Assembly (NCBI RefSeq): GCF_035751725.1
Contig: NZ_CP142104.1
Coordinates: forward strand, 3,844,001 to 3,908,000
From: Pseudomonas frederiksbergensis
GTDB taxonomy: Bacteria > Pseudomonadota > Gammaproteobacteria > Pseudomonadales > Pseudomonadaceae
Length of the DNA: 64,000 nucleotides
Direction: 5' to 3'
Positions 60,295-64,000 of this stretch are shown piece by piece (within the stretch, counting starts at the first letter, position 1; each line of letters opens with the position of its first letter). Under the pieces are notes generated by a model, which was not told the DNA's origin, ran no database searches, and worked only from the letters and a program-made list of their open reading frames with translations. A program made the position numbers and the translations under genes.

Positions 60295-62907
60295 TCAGCG
60301 CTTGTCTTCAACGGTCCACTTGCCACCGTCGTAGAACGCCTTCCAACCGGTCGGCTTGCCATCGACCTCGGTCTGCACGTATTGCTCCTTGGTCTTGCGG
60401 CTGTAGCGAATCACCGCTGGGCGTCCGTCCGGATCCTTCTGCGGCGCATCGCAGAGGAAATGGTACTTCGGATCGATCTCGTCCTTGTGCGGCAAGATTT
60501 CAATCACCAACGGTGCCCGGGTCTCGCGGTTTTTCGGGAACTGGCTGGCTGCCAGGAACAGGCCGGAGGCGCCGTCGCGCAAGATATAGGTGTCATTGAC
60601 CTTTTCGCACTTGAGCTCAGGCATCTTCACCGGATCCATCTTCGGCGGCGCCGCGTCACCGCTCTTGAGCAGCTTGCGGGTGTTCTTGCAGGCCGGGTTG
60701 GTGCAACCGAAGAACTTGCCGAAACGGCCGGTCTTGAGCTGCATTTCGCTGCCACACTTGTCGCACTCCAGGCTCGGACCTTCGTAGCCCTTGATGCGAT
60801 AGGTGCCTTCTTCGATCTCGTAGCCGGCACAATCAGGATTGTTGCCGCAGATGTGCAGCTTGCGCTTTTCGTCCAACAAGTAGGCATCCATCGCCGTGCT
60901 GCAGATCGGGCAACGGTGCTTGCCGCGCAGTACCAGCGATTCCGACTCACCCTCATCGTCCGCAGCGATTTCGTCGCCCGGCACCAGATTTACCGTCGCC
61001 TTGCAGCGTTCCTTGGGCGGCAGGCTGTAGCCTGAGCACCCTAGGAATACGCCAGTCGAGGCGGTACGGATCTGCATCGGGCGGCCGCAGGTCTGGCATG
61101 GGATGTCAGTCATGACCGGCTGGTTGGCGCGCATGCCATCTTCAGGGCTCTCGGCTACCTCGAGTTTTTTCTTGAAATCGCCGTAGAACTCGTCGAGCAC
61201 ATTCTTCCAGTCCCGCTCACCCTGGGCCACATCGTCCAGGTTTTCTTCCATGCCGGCGGTAAAACCGTAGTCCATCAGGTTCGAGAAGCTCTCGGAGAGA
61301 CGCTCGGTAACGATGTCCCCCATCTTTTCCGAATAGAAGCGACGGTTGTGCAGCGTAACGTAGCCGCGATCCTGGATCGTGGAGATGATCGCCGCATAAG
61401 TCGACGGACGGCCGATGCCGCGTTTTTCCATTTCCTTGACCAGGCTGGCCTCGGAGTACCGTGCCGGCGGCTTGGTGAAGTGCTGGGTCGGATCCAGCTT
61501 GATCAACTTCATCACGTCGCCCTGGGCCATGTCCGGCAGGACATCGTCATCGCCTGGCTTGGTGATTTGCGGCATGACGCGGGTGTAGCCGTCGAATTTC
61601 AGGATACGGCCCTTGGCGCGCAGCTCGAAGTCGCCAGCACCGACGCTGACCGTGGTCGACAGGTATTGCGCCGGCAGCATCTGGCAGGCCAGGAATTGGC
61701 GCCAGATCAGCTCGTAGAGACGCTCGGCATCGCGCTCCATGCCCGACAGCTTGCTTGGCTCGGTATTGGCATCGGATGGGCGAATCGCTTCGTGAGCTTC
61801 TTGTGCGCCTTCCTTGCTGCTGTAGACGTTCGGCGTATCCGGCAGGTATTTCTTGCCGAACTCATTTTCTATATAAGTCCGCGCCATCGCCACGGCATCG
61901 GCCGAGAGGTTGGTCGAGTCGGTACGCATGTAGGTGATGTAGCCCGCTTCGTACAGACGCTGGGCCATCATCATGGTTTTCTTCACACCGAAGCCCAGGC
62001 GGTTGCTCGCGGCCTGCTGCAAGGTGGAAGTTATGAATGGCGCCGACGGCTTGCTGCTGGTCGGTTTGTCTTCGCGCTTGACGATGCTGTAGCTCGAAGC
62101 CTTGAGCTTCTCCAGCGCCGCCATGGCCTGGGCTTCGTTGAGCGGCTTGAAGGCTTCGCCTTTTTCGCGGGCCACTTCGAAGCGCACGGTTGCGCCCTTG
62201 GCGGTGCCGAGATCAGCGTGGACTTCCCAATACTCCTCGGGAATGAACGCGCGGATTTCCCGCTCGCGCTCCACCACCAGCTTCACCGCGACCGATTGCA
62301 CACGACCAGCCGACAGGCCGCGAGCGATCTTGGCCCACAACAAGGGCGAGACCATGTAGCCCACGACGCGGTCAAGGAAACGACGGGCCTGTTGAGCGTT
62401 GACCCGATCGATGTCCAGCTCCCCCGGTTGGGAGAAGGCTTCCTGGATGGCCTTCTTGGTGATCTCGTTGAACACCACGCGCTTGTAGCGGCTGTCATCC
62501 CCACCAATGGCTTCGCGCAGGTGCCAGGCAATGGCTTCCCCTTCGCGGTCCAAGTCCGTCGCGAGATAGATGGTGTCGGCGTCCTTGGCGAGCCGACGCA
62601 GTTCTTCGATGACCTTTTCCTTGCCTGGGAGGATCTCGTACTTGGCTTTCCAGCCGTGTTCCGGATCGACCCCCATGCGTGAGACCAGCTGCTTGCGCGC
62701 CTTGTCCTTCGGCGACAGCGCCGGCGCTTCACCAGCGGCCGCCTTGCCGCGCTTGGCGGCTGGCTCCTTGCTGGCGCTAGCCGAACCGCTGGTGGGCAGG
62801 TCTCGGATATGGCCGATACTCGACTTCACCACGTATTGGTTGCCCAGATACTTGTTGATGGTCTTGGCCTTAGCCGGGGATTCCACAATGACCAGCGATT
62901 TGCCCAT
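60295..62907 (-). CDS. topA: DNA topoisomerase I (TopA)
   Basis: 870 residues. TOPRIM at the N-terminus ([18 protein letters not shown], then [15 protein letters not shown]). The DNA-cleaving Tyr lies in [17 protein letters not shown]. The C-terminus has zinc-ribbon cysteine sets ([42 protein letters not shown]) before a basic tail. It relaxes negative supercoils. Its promoter lies in the 115-base gap shared with the DUF1653 gene. Confidence 0.96.
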   Translation of the reverse strand: MGKSLVIVESPAKAKTINKYLGNQYVVKSSIGHIRDLPTSGSASASKEPAAKRGKAAAGEAPALSPKDKARKQLVSRMGVDPEHGWKAKYEILPGKEKVIEELRRLAKDADTIYLATDLDREGEAIAWHLREAIGGDDSRYKRVVFNEITKKAIQEAFSQPGELDIDRVNAQQARRFLDRVVGYMVSPLLWAKIARGLSAGRVQSVAVKLVVEREREIRAFIPEEYWEVHADLGTAKGATVRFEVAREKGEAFKPLNEAQAMAALEKLKASSYSIVKREDKPTSSKPSAPFITSTLQQAASNRLGFGVKKTMMMAQRLYEAGYITYMRTDSTNLSADAVAMARTYIENEFGKKYLPDTPNVYSSKEGAQEAHEAIRPSDANTEPSKLSGMERDAERLYELIWRQFLACQMLPAQYLSTTVSVGAGDFELRAKGRILKFDGYTRVMPQITKPGDDDVLPDMAQGDVMKLIKLDPTQHFTKPPARYSEASLVKEMEKRGIGRPSTYAAIISTIQDRGYVTLHNRRFYSEKMGDIVTERLSESFSNLMDYGFTAGMEENLDDVAQGERDWKNVLDEFYGDFKKKLEVAESPEDGMRANQPVMTDIPCQTCGRPMQIRTASTGVFLGCSGYSLPPKERCKATVNLVPGDEIAADDEGESESLVLRGKHRCPICSTAMDAYLLDEKRKLHICGNNPDCAGYEIEEGTYRIKGYEGPSLECDKCGSEMQLKTGRFGKFFGCTNPACKNTRKLLKSGDAAPPKMDPVKMPELKCEKVNDTYILRDGASGLFLAASQFPKNRETRAPLVIEILPHKDEIDPKYHFLCDAPQKDPDGRPAVIRYSRKTKEQYVQTEVDGKPTGWKAFYDGGKWTVEDKR

Positions 62908-63022
62908 GGATCAGAAAATTCCTGAGTTCTAAAAAGTGAAAGGCGGTTGGCGCCTGACGCGGCACCGCTATATATAGTGGCTGCAAGGTGAGGTCAAGGG
63001 CGGGGTCGCCCTCGCACTGGCC

Positions 63023-63259
63023 TCAAGGCTTGGAAAAAACGCTCTCCTCGACCTGCACCAAAGCAAAGCGCGGCACTTGTTCACCGTCAACTTCGACAGA
63101 CTCCTGGAACATGCTCAATGGACGCACCCAAAAGCCGTAATCGCCATACAGGGCTTGGTAGAAGACTACTTCTTCCTCGGTTTCCGAATGCCGCGCAACA
63201 CTGAATACGCGGTACTGCGGACCTTTGTAATGTTGGTAGAGCCCAGGTTGTATCGGCAT
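63023..63259 (-). CDS. DUF1653 family protein
   Basis: 78 residues from MPIQPGLYQHYKGPQYRVFS. The DUF1653 pattern is clear: G-x-Y-x-H-Y-K-G, then VARHSETEEEVVFYQALYGD and FWVRPLSMFQESVEVDG. A small SH3-like fold with unknown role. GAGGG at about -10 supports the ATG at 63259. Located between topA and fadA on the same strand. Confidence 0.85.
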   Translation of the reverse strand: MPIQPGLYQHYKGPQYRVFSVARHSETEEEVVFYQALYGDYGFWVRPLSMFQESVEVDGEQVPRFALVQVEESVFSKP

Positions 63260-63320
63260 GCATTGGCCCTCACTCAAATTTTATCAAAATAAAAACAAAA
63301 TCTTTTTTGCCAAACCCGAA

Positions 63321-63348
63321 AAACAAAAACCGGGGCACTTGGCCCCGG
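63321..63348 (-). terminator. Intrinsic terminator of fadA
   Basis: CCGGGGC (63330-63336) and GCCCCGG (63342-63348) pair, and the minus strand then reads TTTTTGTTT. It ends the fadBA transcript before the DUF1653 gene. Confidence 0.85.
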
Positions 63349-63366
63349 CTTCCATCAACGCAACGC

Positions 63367-64000
<634 letters not shown>

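Overview
The window is chromosomal DNA of a Pseudomonas, most likely of the P. fluorescens group. The evidence is the gene content and order (talB, rssC-rssB, mlaA, queF, copRS, lolCDE, sthA, apbE, gap, mfd, MTIP, nagZ, psrA, lexA-sulA, topA, fadA), the high-GC codon use, and several REP/REPIN palindromes of the type typical for this group. The species cannot be fixed from the sequence alone.

Bases 1 to about 27,900 are the right-hand part of an apparently intact temperate phage; its left end lies outside the window. The late genes read on the minus strand from the holin to the left edge. They combine a lambda-like packaging and head module (Nu1/A terminase, W, B portal, C protease with nested scaffold, D, E, FII, Z) with a P2-like contractile tail (V, W, J, I, H-type fibre, fibre chaperone, sheath). 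Upstream on the same strand is the early right operon: Cro-like repressor, a small ORF, a CII-like regulator, a TraR/DksA finger, a primase-helicase and a Q-like antiterminator. A LexA-type self-cleaving CI repressor faces it. Behind CI lies an AT-rich cargo gene that resembles AbiTii abortive-infection proteins. A plus-strand early operon of small overlapping genes follows, with two PrtN-family activators, an HD phosphohydrolase and a cytosine methyltransferase. Next come a membrane coiled-coil cargo gene and a tyrosine integrase. Two operator clusters sharing the palindrome TAACCT-N3-AGGTTA define the probable immunity circuit. The integrase end abuts dusA, whose first codons look phage-supplied, and a LexA-box-like site sits just upstream of this hybrid dusA.

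Bases 27,822 to 64,000 are host core genome. It includes transaldolase, a response-regulator phosphatase with its anti-anti-sigma partner, the MlaA lipid-asymmetry protein, queuosine synthesis (QueF), a copper-response block (cupredoxin divergent from CopRS across a CusR/CopR-like box), the lipoprotein exporter LolCDE, a PilZ and a GDPD gene, transhydrogenase, ApbE, an MHS transporter, an N-terminally extended GAPDH, Mfd, CsiV, a SWIM-SNF2 helicase, purine salvage, NagZ, PsrA with palindromic boxes, lexA-sulA with two SOS boxes, topoisomerase I and the start-truncated fadA. No tRNA, rRNA or CRISPR was seen.

The prophage and host halves are linked through SOS control: LexA and SulA are encoded in the window, CI has a LexA-like cleavage domain, and a SOS-box-like site lies at the phage-dusA junction. 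The most interesting candidates for new biology are the AbiTii-like cargo gene beside cI, the paired PrtN-type regulators, the repeat cluster in the late-control region, and the SOS-box/hybrid-dusA junction.
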